DNA of 64,000 nucleotides from Magnolia sinica (taxonomy: Eukaryota > Streptophyta > Magnoliopsida > Magnoliales > Magnoliaceae), in contig NC_080584.1 of assembly GCF_029962835.1 (NCBI RefSeq), forward strand, positions 76,040,862 to 76,104,861. The letters are read 5' to 3'. The notes beneath the pieces are model-generated. The model saw only the letters and a program-made list of their open reading frames with translations, did no database searches and was not told where the DNA came from. Shown here piece after piece: positions 35,818 through 48,400 of this stretch (positions within the stretch are counted from its first letter, which is position 1; every line of letters begins with the position of its first letter). The position numbers and the translations under genes are program-made.

Positions 35818-35959
35818 TATAGGTTTAGATTTAGGTTATAGGTTTAGGTTAAGGTTAGGCTATAGGTTATAATTAAGTTTAGGTTATAGGTTAAGGTTTA
35901 GGTTATAGATTTTGGTTTAGGTTTGGTTTAAGGTTTAGGTTATAGGTTATAGCTTTTGG

Positions 35960-37800
35960 GAACTTGATTACAGGTTAAGGTTTAGGTTTAGGAAATCGGG
36001 TTCGGGTTCGGGATCGGGTTTAGGTTTGGGCTTTCAAGTTTAGGTTTAGGTTAGGGAGTTGAGATTAGGATTAGGTGTAGGTTTGGGTTTAAGAATTTGA
36101 GAATACATTTAGGTTTTAAGTTTAGGTTTAAGTTAAAGGTTTTAGGAAAGGTTATAAGTTTAGGTTAGGTTTATGTTTAGGTTTAGGTTTAGGTTATAGG
36201 TTATAGCTTTAGAGAATTGAGAATGGGTTATGGTTTAGGGAAAGGTTAGGTTTAGGTAATAGGTTTTGGGATTTGGGAATAGTTTTAGGTTATAAGTATA
36301 GGTTTAGGTTAGGTTATAGGTTAAGGTTTAGGGATTTGAGTTTAGGCTATAGGTTTAGGTTTAGGTTTAGGTTTAGGTCTAGGTTGAGGTTTACGGAATT
36401 GAGTTTAGGTTATAGGTTCAGGTAATATGTTTTGGGATTTGGGAATAGTTTTAGGTTATAAGTATAGGTTTATGTTAGGTTATAGGTTAAGGTTTAGGGA
36501 TTTCAGTTTAGGTTATAGGATTAGGTTTAGGTTTAGGTTTAGGTTTAGGTTTAGGGATTTGAGTTTAGGTTATAGGTTTAGGTTTAGGTTTTATGTTTAG
36601 GTTTAGGTTTATGTTTGGGTTTTGGGATTTGAGAATGGGTTCGGGTTTAGGTTATAGGTTTTGGAATTTGAGAATAGGTTCGGGTTTAGGTTATAAGTTT
36701 TGGTTTTGGTTTAGGTTTATGTTATAGGTTTTTGGATTTGAGAATGGGTTATGGTTTAGGTTTAGGAAATCGGGTTCAGGTTCGGGATTGGGTTTAAGTT
36801 TGGGTTTTCAAGTTTAGGCTTAGGTTTAGGTTAGGGACTTGAGATTAGGATTAGGTGTAGGTTTAGGTTAAGGGAATTGAGTTTAGGTTATAGGTTTAGG
36901 GAGAGGTTAGGTTTAGGTAATAGGTTTTGGGATTTGGGAATAGTTTTAGGTTATAAGTATAGGTTTAGGTTAGGTTATAGGTTAAGGTTTAGGGATTTGA
37001 GTTTAGCTTATAGGATGAGGTTACGGTTTCGGTTTAGGTTATAGGTTTTGGGATTTGAGAATGGGTTCGGGTTTAGGTTATAGGTTTTGGTTTTGCTTTT
37101 GATTTTGATTTTGGTTATAGGTTTGGGTTTAGGTTATAGGTTTTTGAATTTGAGAATGGGTTCGAGTTTAGGTTATAGGTTATGGTTTTGGTTTTGGTTA
37201 TAGGTTTAGGTTTAGGTTTAGGTCTAGGTTGAGGTTAGGTTATAGGTTTAGGTTTAGGTTCAGGTTTAGGTGTCGGTTTAAGTTTAGGTCTAGGTTGAGG
37301 TTAGGTTATAGGTTTAGGTTTAGGTTTAGGTTTAGGTGTCGGTTTGGGTTTTGGTTATAGGTTTAGGATTAGGTCTAGGTTGAGGTTTAGGGAATTGAGT
37401 TTAGGCTATAGGTTTAGGTTTAGGTCTAGGTCAGCGGTTAAGGTTTAGGGATTTGAGTTTAGGCTATAGGTTTAAGTTTAGGTGTAGGTTGAGGTGAGGT
37501 TATAGGTTTAGGTTTAGGTTTAGGTTTAGGTGTCAGTTTGGGTTTAGCTTATAGGTTTAGGTTAGGTTATAGGTTAAGGTTTAGGGATTTGAGTTTAGGT
37601 TTAGGTTTGGGATTAGGTCTAGGTTGAGGTTTAGGGAATCGAGTTTAGGCTATAGGTTTAGGTTTAAGTCTATGTCTAGGTTAAGGTTTAGGGAATTGAG
37701 TTTAGGCTATAGGTTTAGGTCTAGGTCAGCGGTTGAGGTTTAGGGAATTGAGTTTAGGCTATAGGTTTAGGTTTAGGTCTAGGTCTAGGTTAAGGTTTAG
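35960..37800 (+). repeat. Left diverged edge of the satellite with GGGTTCGGG caps
   Basis: Less ordered TTAGGTTATAGG sequence without the 2.6-kb period. Cap units with AAATCGGGTTC(A/G)GGTTCGGG and TTTCAAGTTTAGG lie near 35997 and 36770. Similar caps occur at the right edge (55441, 55805). The local (GTCAGCGGTTAAGG, GTGTCGGTTTGGG) motifs return at 53130-55260. Confidence 0.8.
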
Positions 37801-39430
37801 GGAATTGAGTTTAGGTTTAGGTTTAGGATTAGGTCTAGGTTGAGGTTTAGGGAATTGAGTTTAGGTTATAGGTTTAGGTTTAGGTTTAGGTTGAGGTTTA
37901 GGGAATTGAGTTTAGGCTATAGGTTTAGGTTTAGGTTTAAGTTTAGGTTGAGGTTTAGGGAATTGACTTTAGGCTATAGGTTTAGGTTTAAGTCTACGTC
38001 TAGGTTAAGGTTTAGGGAATGGAGTTTAGGCTATAGGTTTAAGTTTAGGTCTAGGTTGAGGTTTAGGGAATTGAGTTTAGATTATAGGTTTATGTTTAGG
38101 TCTAGGTCTAGGTTCAGGTTTAGGGAATTGAGTTTAGGTTATGGTTTAGGATTAGGTCTAGGTTGAGGTTTAGGGAATTAAGTTTAGGCTATAGGTTTAG
38201 GTTGAGGTTTAGGGAATTGAGTTTAGGTTATAGGTTTAGGTTTAGATTTAGGTTGAGGTTTAGGGAATTGAGTTTAGGTTTAGGTTTAGGATTAGGTCTA
38301 GGTTGAGGTTTAGGGAATTGAGTTTAGGTTATAAGTTTAGGTTTAGGTTTAGGATGAGGTTTAGGGAAATGAGTTTAGGCTATAGGTTTAGGTTTAGGTT
38401 TAAGTTTAGGTTGAGGTTTAGGGAATTGAGTTTAGGCTATAGGTTTAGGTTTAAGTCTACGTCTAGGTTAAGGTTTAGGGAATTGAGTTTAGGCTATAGG
38501 TTTAAGTTTAGGTCTAGGTTGAGGTTTAGGGAATTGAGTTTAGGTTATAGGTTTAGGTTTAGGTCTAAGTCTAGGTTCAGGTTTAGGGAATTGAGTTTAG
38601 GTTTAGGTTTAGGATTAGGTCTAGGTTGAGGTTTAGGGAATTGAGTTTAGGTTATAGGTTTAGGTTGAGGTTTAGGGAATTGAGTTTAGGTTATAGGTTT
38701 AGGTTTAGATTTAGGTTGAGGTTTAGGGAATTGAGTTTAGGCTATAGGTTTAGGTTTAGGTCTAGGTCTAGGTTGAGGTTTAGGGAATTGAGTTTAGGCT
38801 ATAGGTTTAGGTTTAGGTCTAGGTCAGTGGTTAAGGTTTAGGGATTTGAGTTTAGGCTATAGGTTTAAGTTTAGGTGTATGTTGAGGTTAGGTTATAGGT
38901 TTAGGTTTAGGTGTCAGTTTGGGTTTTGATTATAGGTTTATGTTAGGTTATAGGTTAAGGATTAGGGATTTGAGTTTAGGTTTAGGTTTAGGATTAGGTC
39001 TAGGTTGAGGTTTAGGGAATTGAGTTTAGGTTATAGGTTTAGGTTTAGGTTGAGGTTTAGGGAATTGAGTTTACGCTATAGGTTTAGGTTTAGGTCTAGG
39101 TCTAGGTTGAGGTTTAGGGAATTGAGTTTAGGCTATAAGTTTAGGTTTAAGTCTAGGTCTAGGTTAAGGTTTAGGGAATTGAGTTTATGTTATAGGTTTA
39201 GGTTTAGGTTTAGGTTGAGGTTTAGGGAATTGGGTTTAGGCTATAGGTTTAGGTTTAGGTCTAGGTCTAGGTTAAGGTTTAGGGATTTGAGTTTAGGTTT
39301 AGGTTTAGGATTAGGTCTAGGTTGAGGTTTAGGGAATTGACTTTAGACTATAGGTTTAGGTTTAGGTCTAGGTCAGCGGTTAAGGTTTAGGGATTTGAGT
39401 TTAGGCTATAGGTTTAGGTTTAGGTTTAGG

Positions 39431-42400
39431 TCTATTTTAAGGTTTAGGGAATTGAGTTTAGGTTTAGGTTTAGGATTAGGTCTAGGTTGAGGTTTAGGGA
39501 ATTGAGTTTAGGTTATAGGTTTAGGTTTAGGTTTAGGTTGAGGTTTAGGGAATTGAGTTTAGGCTATAGGTTTAGGTTTAGGTTTTGATTTAGGTTGAGG
39601 TTTAAGGAATTGAGTTTAGGCTATAGGTTTAGGTTTAAGTCTAGGTCTAGGTTAAGGTTTAGGGAATTGAGTTTAGGCTATAGGTTTAAGTTTAGGTCAA
39701 GGTTGAGGTTTAGGGAATTGAGTTTGGCTATAGGTTTAGGTTTAGGTCTTGGTCTAGGTTAAGGTTTAGGGATTTGAGTTTAGGTTTAGGTTTAGGATTA
39801 GGTATAGGTTGAGGTTTAGGGAATTGAGTTGAGGTTATAGGTTTAGGTTGAGGTTTAGGAAATTGAGTCTAGGTTATAGGTTTAGGTTTTGGTTTAGGTT
39901 GAGGTTTAGGGAATGAGTTTAGGCTATAGGTTTAGGTTTAGGTCTAGGTCTAGGTTGAGGTTTAGGGAATTGAGTTTAGGCTATAGGTTTAGGTTTAGGT
40001 CTAGGTCTAGGTTAAGGTTTAGGGAATTGAGTTTAGGTTATAGGTTTAGGTTTAGGTTTAGGTTGAGGTTTAGGCAATTGAGTTTAGGCTATAGGTTTAG
40101 GTTTAGGTCTAGGTCTAGGTTATGGTTTAGGGATTTGAGTTTAGGTTTAGGTTTAGGATTAGGCCTAGGTTGAGGTTTAGGGAATTGAGTTTAGGCTATA
40201 GGTTTAGGTTTAGGTCTAGGTCAGCGGTTAAGGTTTAGGTATTTGAGTTTAGGCTATAGGTTTAGGTTTAGGTGTAGGTCTAGGTTAAGGTTTAGGGAAA
40301 TGAGTTTAGGTTTAGGTTTAGGTTTAGGTCTAGGTTGAGGTTTAGGGAATTGAGTTTAGGTTATAGGTTTAGGTTTAGGTTTAGGTTGAGGTTTAGGGAA
40401 TTGAGTTTAGGCTATAGGTTTAGGTTTAGGTTGAGGTTTAGGGAATTGAGTTTAGGCTATAGGTTTAGGTTTAGGTTTAGGTTGAGGTTTAGGGAATTGA
40501 GTTTAGGTTATAGGTTTAGGTTTAGGTCTAGGTCTAGGTTAAGGTTTAGGGAATTGAGTTTAGGTTTAGGTTTAGGATTAGGTCTAGGTTGAGGTTTAGG
40601 GAATTGAGTTTAGGTTATAGGTTTAGGTTTAGGTTTAGGTTGAGGTTTAGGGAATTGAGTTTAGGCTATAGGTTTAGGTTTTGGTTTAGGTTTAGGTTGA
40701 GGTTTAGGGAATTGAGTTTAGGCTATAGGTTTAGGTTTAAGTCTAGGTCTAGGTTAAGGTTTAGAGAATTGAGTTTAGGCTATAGGTTTAAGTTTAGGTC
40801 TAGGTTGAGGTTTAGGGAATTGAGTTTAGGCTATAGGTTTAGGTTTAGGTCTAGGTCTAGGTTAAGGTTTAGGGATTTGAGTTTAGGTTTAGGGTTAGGA
40901 TTAGGTCTAGGTTGAGGTTTAGGGAATTGAGTTTAGGTTATAGGTTTAGGTTTAGGTTTAGGTTGAGGTTTAGGGAATTGAGTTTAGGCTATAGGTTTTG
41001 GTTTAGGTCTAGGTCTAGGTTAAGGTTTAGGGATTTGAGTTTAGGTTTAGGTTTAGGATTAGGTCTAGGTTGAGGTTTAGGGAATTGAGTTTAGGTTATA
41101 GGTTTAGGTTTAGCTTTAGGTTAAGGTTTAGGGAATTGAGTTTAGGCTATATGTTTTGGTTTAGGTTTAGGTCTAGGTTAAGGTTTAGGGATTTGAGTTT
41201 AGGTTTAGGTTTAGGATTAGGTCTAGGTTGAGGTTTAGGGAATTGAGTTTAGGTTATAGGTTTAGGTTGAGGTTTAGGAAATTGAGTTTAGGTTATAGGT
41301 TTAGGTTTAGGTTTAGGTTGAGGTTTAGGGAATTGAGTTTAGTATATAGGTTTAGGTTTAAGTCTAGGTCTAGGTTAATGTTTAGGGAATTGAGTTTAGG
41401 CTATAGGTTTAGGTTTAGGTTTAGGTTGAGGTTTAGGGAATTGAGTTTAGGCTATAGGTTTAGGTTTAGGTCTAGGTCAGTGGTTAAGGTTTAGGGATTT
41501 GAGTTTAGGCTATAGGTTTAAGTTTAGGTGTATGTTGAGGTTAGGTTATAGGTTTAGGTTTAGGTGTCAGTTTGGGTTTTGATTATAGGTTTATGTTAGG
41601 TTATAGGTTAAGGATTAGGGATTTGAGTTTAGGTTTAGGTTTAGGATTAGGTCTAGGTTGAGGTTTAGGGAATTGAGTTTAGGTTATAGGTTTAGGTTTA
41701 GGTTGAGGTTTAGGGAATTGAGTTTACGCTATAGGTTTAGGTTTAGGTCTAGGTCTAGGTTGAGGTTTAGGGAATTGAGTTTAGGCTATAAGTTTAGGTT
41801 TAAGTCTAGGTCTAGGTTAAGGTTTAGGGAATTGAGTTTTTGTTATAGGTTTAGGTTTAGGTTTAGGTTGAGGTTTAGGGAATTGGGTTTAGGCTATAGG
41901 TTTAGGTTTAGGTCTAGGTCTAGGTTAAGGTTTAGGGATTTGAGTTTAGGTTTAGGTTTAGGATTAGGTCTAGGTTGAGGTTTAGGGAATTGACTTTAGA
42001 CTATAGGTTTAGGTTTAGGTCTAGGTAAGCGGTTAAGGTTTAGGGATTTGAGTTTAGGCTATAGGTTTAGGTTTAGGTTTAGGTCTATTTTAAGGTTTAG
42101 GGAATTGAGTTTAGGTTTAGGTTTAGGATTAGGTCTAGGTTGAGGTTTAGGGAATTGAGTTTAGGTTATAGGTTTAGGTTTAGGTTTAGGTTGAGGTTTA
42201 GGGAATTGAGTTTAGGCTATAGGTTTAGGTTTAGGTTTTGATTTAGGTTGAGGTTTAAGGAATTGAGTTTAGGCTATAGGTTTAGGTTTAAGTCTAGGTC
42301 TAGGTTAAGGTTTAGAGAATTGAGTTTAGGCTATAGGTTTAAGTTTAGGTCAAGGTTGAGGTTTAGGGAATTGAGTTTGGCTATAGGTTTAGGTTTAGGT

Positions 42401-45400
42401 CTAGGTCTAGGTTAAGGTTTAGGGATTTGAGTTTAGGTTTAGGTTTAGGATTAGGTATAGGTTGAGGTTTAGGGAATTGAGTTGAGGTTATAGGTTTAGG
42501 TTGAGGTTTAGGAAATTGAGTCTAGGTTATAGGTTTTGGTTTTGGTTTAGGTTGAGGTTTAGGGAATGAGTTTAGGCTATAGGTTTAGGTTTAGGTCTAG
42601 GTCTAGGTTGAGGTTTAGGGAAATGAGTTTAGGCTACAGGTTTAGGTTTAGGTCTAGGTCTAGGTTAAGGTTTAGGGAATTGAGTTTAGGTTATAGGTTT
42701 AGGTTTAGGTTTAGGTTGAGGTTTAGGCAATTGAGTTTAGGCTATAGGTTTAGGTTTAGGTCTAGGTCTAGGTTATGGTTTAGGGATTTGAGTTTAGGTT
42801 TAGGTTTAGGATTAGGCCTAGGTTGAGGTTTAGGGAATTGAGTTTAGGCTATAGGTTTAGGTTTAGGTCTAGGTCAGCGGTTAAGGTTTAGGTATTTGAG
42901 TTTAGGCTATAGGTTTAGGTTTAGGTGTAGGTCTAGGTTAAGGTTTAGGGAAATGAGTTTAGGTTTAGGTTTAGGTTTAGGTCTAGGTTGAGGTTTAGGG
43001 AATTGAGTTTAGGTTATAGGTTTAGGTTTAGGTTTAGGTTGAGGTTTAGGGAATTGAGTTTAGGCTATAGGTTTAGGTTTAGGTTGAGGTTTAGGGAATT
43101 GAGTTTAGGCTATAGGTTTAGGTTTAGGTTTAGGTTGAGGTTTAGGGAATTGAGTTTAGGTTATAGGTTTAGGTTTAGGTCTAGGTCTAGGTTAAGGTTT
43201 AGGGAATTGAGTTTAGGTTTAGGTTTAGGATTAGGTCTAGGTTGAGGTTTAGGGAATTGAGTTTAGGTTATAGGTTTAGGTTTAGGTTTAGGTTGAGGTT
43301 TAGGGAATTGAGTTTAGGCTATAGGTTTAGGTTTTGGTTTAGGTTTAGGTTGAGGTTTAGGGAATTGAGTTTAGGCTATAGGTTTAGGTTTAAGTCTAGG
43401 TCTAGGTTAAGGTTTAGAGAATTGAGTTTAGGCTATAGGTTTAAGTTTAGGTCTAGGTTGAGGTTTAGGGAATTGAGTTTAGGCTATAGGTTTAGGTTTA
43501 GGTCTAGGTCTAGGTTAAGGTTTAGGGATTTGAGTTTAGGTTTAGGGTTAGGATTAGGTCTAGGTTGAGGTTTAGGGAATTGAGTTTAGGTTATAGGTTT
43601 AGGTTTAGGTTTAGGTTGAGGTTTAGGGAATTGAGTTTAGGCTATAGGTTTTGGTTTAGGTCTAGGTCTAGGTTAAGGTTTAGGGATTTGAGTTTAGGTT
43701 TAGGTTTAGGATTAGGTCTAGGTTGAGGTTTAGGGAATTGAGTTTAGGTTATAGGTTTAGGTTTAGCTTTAGGTTAAGGTTTAGGGAATTGAGTTTAGGC
43801 TATATGTTTTGGTTTAGGTCTAGGTCTAGGTTAAGGTTTAGGGATTTGAGTTTAGGTTTAGGTTTAGGATTAGGTCTAGGTTGAGGTTTAGGGAATTGAG
43901 TTTAGGTTATAGGTTTAGGTTGAGGTTTAGGAAATTGAGTTTAGGTTATAGGTTTAGGTTTAGGTTTAGGTTTAGGTTTAGGGAATTGAGTTTAGTATAT
44001 AGGTTTAGGTTTAAGTCTAGGTCTAGGTTAATGTTTAGGGAATTGAGTTTAGGCTATAGGTTTAGGTTTAGGTTTAGGTTGAGGTTTAGGGAATTGAGTT
44101 TAGGCTATAGGTTTAGGTTTAGGTCTAGGTCAGTGGTTAATGTTTAGGGATTTGAGTTTAGGCTATAGGTTTAAGTTTAGGTGTATGTTGAGGTTAGGTT
44201 ATAGGTTTAGGTTTAGGTGTCAGTTTGTGTTTTGATTATAGGTTTATGTTAGGTTATAGGTTAAGGATTAGGGATTTGAGTTTAGGTTTAGGTTTAGGAT
44301 TAGGTCTAGGTTGAGGTTTAGGGAATTGAGTTTAGGTTATAGGTTTAGGTTTAGGTTGAGGTTTAGGGAATTGAGTTTACGCTATAGGTTTAGGTTTAGG
44401 TCTAGGTCTAGGTTGAGGTTTAGGGAATTGAGTTTAGGCTATAAGTTTAGGTTTAAGTCTAGGTCTAGGTTAAGGTTTAGGGAATTGAGTTTTTGTTATA
44501 GGTTTAGGTTTAGGTCTAGGTTGAGGTTTAGGGAATTGAGTTTAGGTTATAGGTTTAGGTTGAGGTTTAGGAAATTGAGTTTAGGTTATAGGTTTAGGTT
44601 TAGGTTTAGGTTGAGGTTTAGGGAATTGAGTTTAGTATATAGGTTTAGGTTTAAGTCTAGGTCTAGGTTAATGTTTAGGGAATTGAGTTTAGGCTATAGG
44701 TTTAGGTTTAGGTTTAGGTCTAGGTTAAGGTTTAGGGATTTGAGTTTAGGTTTAGGGTTAGGATTAGGTCTAGGTTGAGGTTTAGGGAATTGAGTTTAGG
44801 CTATAGGTTTAGGTTTAGGTCTAGATCTAGGTTAAGGTTTAGGGATTTGAGTTTAGGTTTAGGGTTAGGATTAGGTCTAGGTTGAGGTTTAGGGAATTGA
44901 GTTTAGGTTATAGGTTTAGGTTTAGGTTTAGGTTGAGGTTTAAGGAATTGAGTTTAGGCTATAGGTTTTGGTTTTGGTCTAGGTCTAGGTTAAGGTTTAG
45001 GGATTTGAGTTTAGGTTTAGGTTTAGGATTTGGTCTAGGTTGAGGTTTAGGGAATTGAGTTTAGGTTATAGGTTTAGGTTTAGCTTTAGGTTAAGGTTTA
45101 GGGAATTGAGTTTAGGCTATATGTTTTGGTTTAGGTCTAGGTCTAGGTTAAGGTTTAGGGATTTGAGTTTAGGTTTAGGTTTAGGATTAGGTCTAGGTTG
45201 AGGTTTAGGGAATTGAGTTTAGGTTATAGGTTTAGGTTGAGGTTTAGGAAATTGAGTTTAGGTTATAGGTTTAGGTTTAGGTTTAGGTTGAGGTTTAGGG
45301 AATTGAGTTTAGTATATAGGTTTAGGTTTAAGTCTAGGTCTAGGTTAATGTTTAGGGAATTGAGTTTAGGCTATAGGTTTAGGTTTAGGTTTAGGTTGAG

Positions 45401-48400
45401 GTTTAGGGAATTTAGTTTAGGCTATAGGTTTAGGTTTAGGTCTAGGTCTAGGTTAAGGTTTAGGGATTTGAGTTTAGGTTATAGGTTTAGGTTTAGGTTG
45501 AGGTTTAGGGAATTGAGTTTAGGCTATAGGTTTAGGTTTAGGTCTAGGTCTAGGTTGAGGTTTAGGGAATTGAGTTTAGGCTATAAGTTTAGGTTTAAGT
45601 CTAGGTCTAGGTTAAGGTTTAGGGAATTGAGTTTATGTTATAGGTTTAGGTTTAGGTTTAGGTTGAGGTTTAGGGAATTGGGTTTAGGCTATAGGTTTAG
45701 GTTTAGGTCTAGGTCTAGGTTAAGGTTTAGGGATTTGAGTTTAGGTTTAGGTTTAGGATTAGGTCTAGGTTGAGGTTTAGGGAATTGACTTTAGACTATA
45801 GGTTTAGGTTTAGGTCTAGGTCAGCGGTTAAGGTTTAGGGATTTGAGTTTAGGCTATAGGTTTAGGTTTAGGTTTAGGTCTATTTTAAGGTTTAGGGAAT
45901 TGAGTTTAGGTTTAGGTTTAGGATTAGGTCTAGGTTCAGGTTTAGGGAATTGAGTTTAGGTTATAGGTTTAGGTTTAGGGAATTGAGTTTAGGCTATAGG
46001 TTTAGGTTTAGGTTTAGATTTAGGTTGAGGTTTAAGGAATTGAGTTTAGGCTATAGGTTTAGGTTTAAGTCTAGGTCTAGGTTAAGGTTTAGGGAATTGA
46101 GTTTAGGCTATAGGTTTAAGTTTAGGTCAAGGTTGAGGTTTAGGGAATTGAGTTTGGCTATAGGTTTAGGTTTAGGTCTAGGTTTAGGTTAAGGTTTAGG
46201 GATTTGAGTTTAGGTTTAGGTTTAGGATTAGGTATAGGTTGAGGTTTAGGGAATTGAGTTGAGGTTATAGGTTTAGGTTGAGGTTTAGGAAATTGAGTCT
46301 AGGTTATAGGTTTAGGTTTCGGTTTAGGTTGAGGTTTAGGGAATGAGTTTAGGCTATAGGTTTAGGTTTAGGTCTAGGTCTAGGTTGAGGTTTAGGGAAT
46401 TGAGTTTAGGCTATAGGTTTAGGTTTAGGTCTAGGTCTAGGTTAAGGTTTAGGGAATTGAGTTTAGGTTATAGGTTTAGGTTTAGGTTTAGGTTGAGGTT
46501 TAGGCAATTGAGTTTAGGCTATAGGTTTAGGTTTAGGTCTAGGTCTAGGTTATGGTTTAGGGATTTGAGTTTAGGTTTAGGTTTAGGATTAGGCCTAGGT
46601 TGAGGTTTAGGGAATTGAGTTTAGGCTATAGGTTTAGGTTTAGGTCTAGGTCAGCGGTTAAGGTTTAGGTATTTGAGTTTAGGCTATAGGTTTAGGTTTA
46701 GGTGTAGGTCTAGGTTAAGGTTTAGGGAAATGAGTTTAGGTTTAGGTTTAGGTTTAGGTCTAGGTTGAGATTTAGGGAATTGAGTTTAGGTTATAGGTTT
46801 AGGTTTAGGTTTAGGTTGAGGTTTAGGGAATTGAGTTTAGGCTATAGGTTTAGGTTTAGGTTGAGGTTTAGGGAATTGAGTTTAGGCTATAGGTTTAGGT
46901 TTAGGTTTAGGTTGAGGTTTAGGGAATTGAGTTTAGGTTATAGGTTTAGGTTTAGGTCTAGGTCTAGGTTAAGGTTTAGGGAATTGAGTTTAGGTTTAGG
47001 TTTAGGATTAGGTCTAGGTTGAGGTTTAGGGAATTGAGTTTAGGTTATAGGTTTAGGTTTAGGTTTAGGTTGAGGTTTAGGGAATTGAGTTTAGGCTATA
47101 GGTTTAGGTTTTGGTTTAGGTTTAGGTTGAGGTTTAAGGAATTGAGTTTAGGCTATAGGTTTAGGTTTAAGTCTAGGTCTAGGTTAAGGTTTAGAGAATT
47201 GAGTTTAGGTTATAGGTTTAAGTTTAGGTCTAGGTTGAGGTTTAGGGAATTGAGTTTAGGCTATAGGTTTAGGTTTAGGTCTAGGTCTAGGTTAAGGTTT
47301 AGGGATTTGAGTTTAGGTTTAGGGTTAGGATTAGGTCTAGGTTGAGGTTTAGGGAATTGAGTTTAGGTTATAGGTTTAGGTTTAGGTTTAGGTTGAGGTT
47401 TAGGGAATTGAGTTTAGGCTATAGGTTTTGGTTTAGGTCTAGGTCTAGGTTAAGGTTTAGGGATTTGAGTTTAGGTTTAGGTTTAGGATTAGGTCTAGGT
47501 TGAGGTTTAGGGAATTGAGTTTAGGTTATAGGTTTAGGTTTAGCTTTAGGTTAAGGTTTAGGGAATTGAGTTTAGGCTATATGTTTTGGTTTAGGTCTAG
47601 GTCTAGGTTAAGGTTTAGGGATTTGAGTTTAGGTTTAGGTTTAGGATTAGGTCTAGGTTGAGGTTTAGGGAATTGAGTTTAGGTTATAGGTTTAGGTTGA
47701 GGTTTAGGAAATTGAGTTTAGGTTATAGGTTTAGGTTTAGGTTTAGGTTGAGGTTTAGGGAATTGAGTTTAGTATATAGGTTTAGGTTTAAGTCTAGGTC
47801 TAGGTTAATGTTTAGGGAATTGAGTTTAGGCTATAGGTTTAGGTTTAGGTTTAGGTTGAGGTTTAGGGAATTGAGTTTAGGCTATAGGTTTAGGTTTAGG
47901 TCTAGGTCTAGGTTAAGGTTTAGGGATTTGAGTTTAGGTTATAGGTTTAGGTTTAGGTTGAGGTTTAGGGAATTGAGTTTACGCTATAGGTTTAGGTTTA
48001 GGTCTAGGTCTAGGTTGAGGTTTAGGGAATTGAGTTTAGGCTATAAGTTTAGGTTTAAGTCTAGGTCTAGGTTAAGGTTTAGGGAATTGAGTTTATGTTA
48101 TAGGTTTAGGTTTAGGTTTAGGTTGAGGTTTAGGGAATTGGGTTTAGGCTATAGGTTTAGGTTTAGGTCTAGGTCTAGGTTAAGGTTTAGGGATTTGAGT
48201 TTAGGTTTAGGTTTAGGATTAGGTCTAGGTTGAGGTTTAGGGAATTGACTTTAGACTATAGGTTTAGGTTTAGGTCTAGGTCAGCGGTTAAGGTTTAGGG
48301 ATTTGAGTTTAGGCTATAGGTTTAGGTTTAGGTTTAGGTCTATTTTAAGGTTTAGGGAATTGAGTTTAGGTTTAGGTTTAGGATTAGGTCTAGGTTGAGG

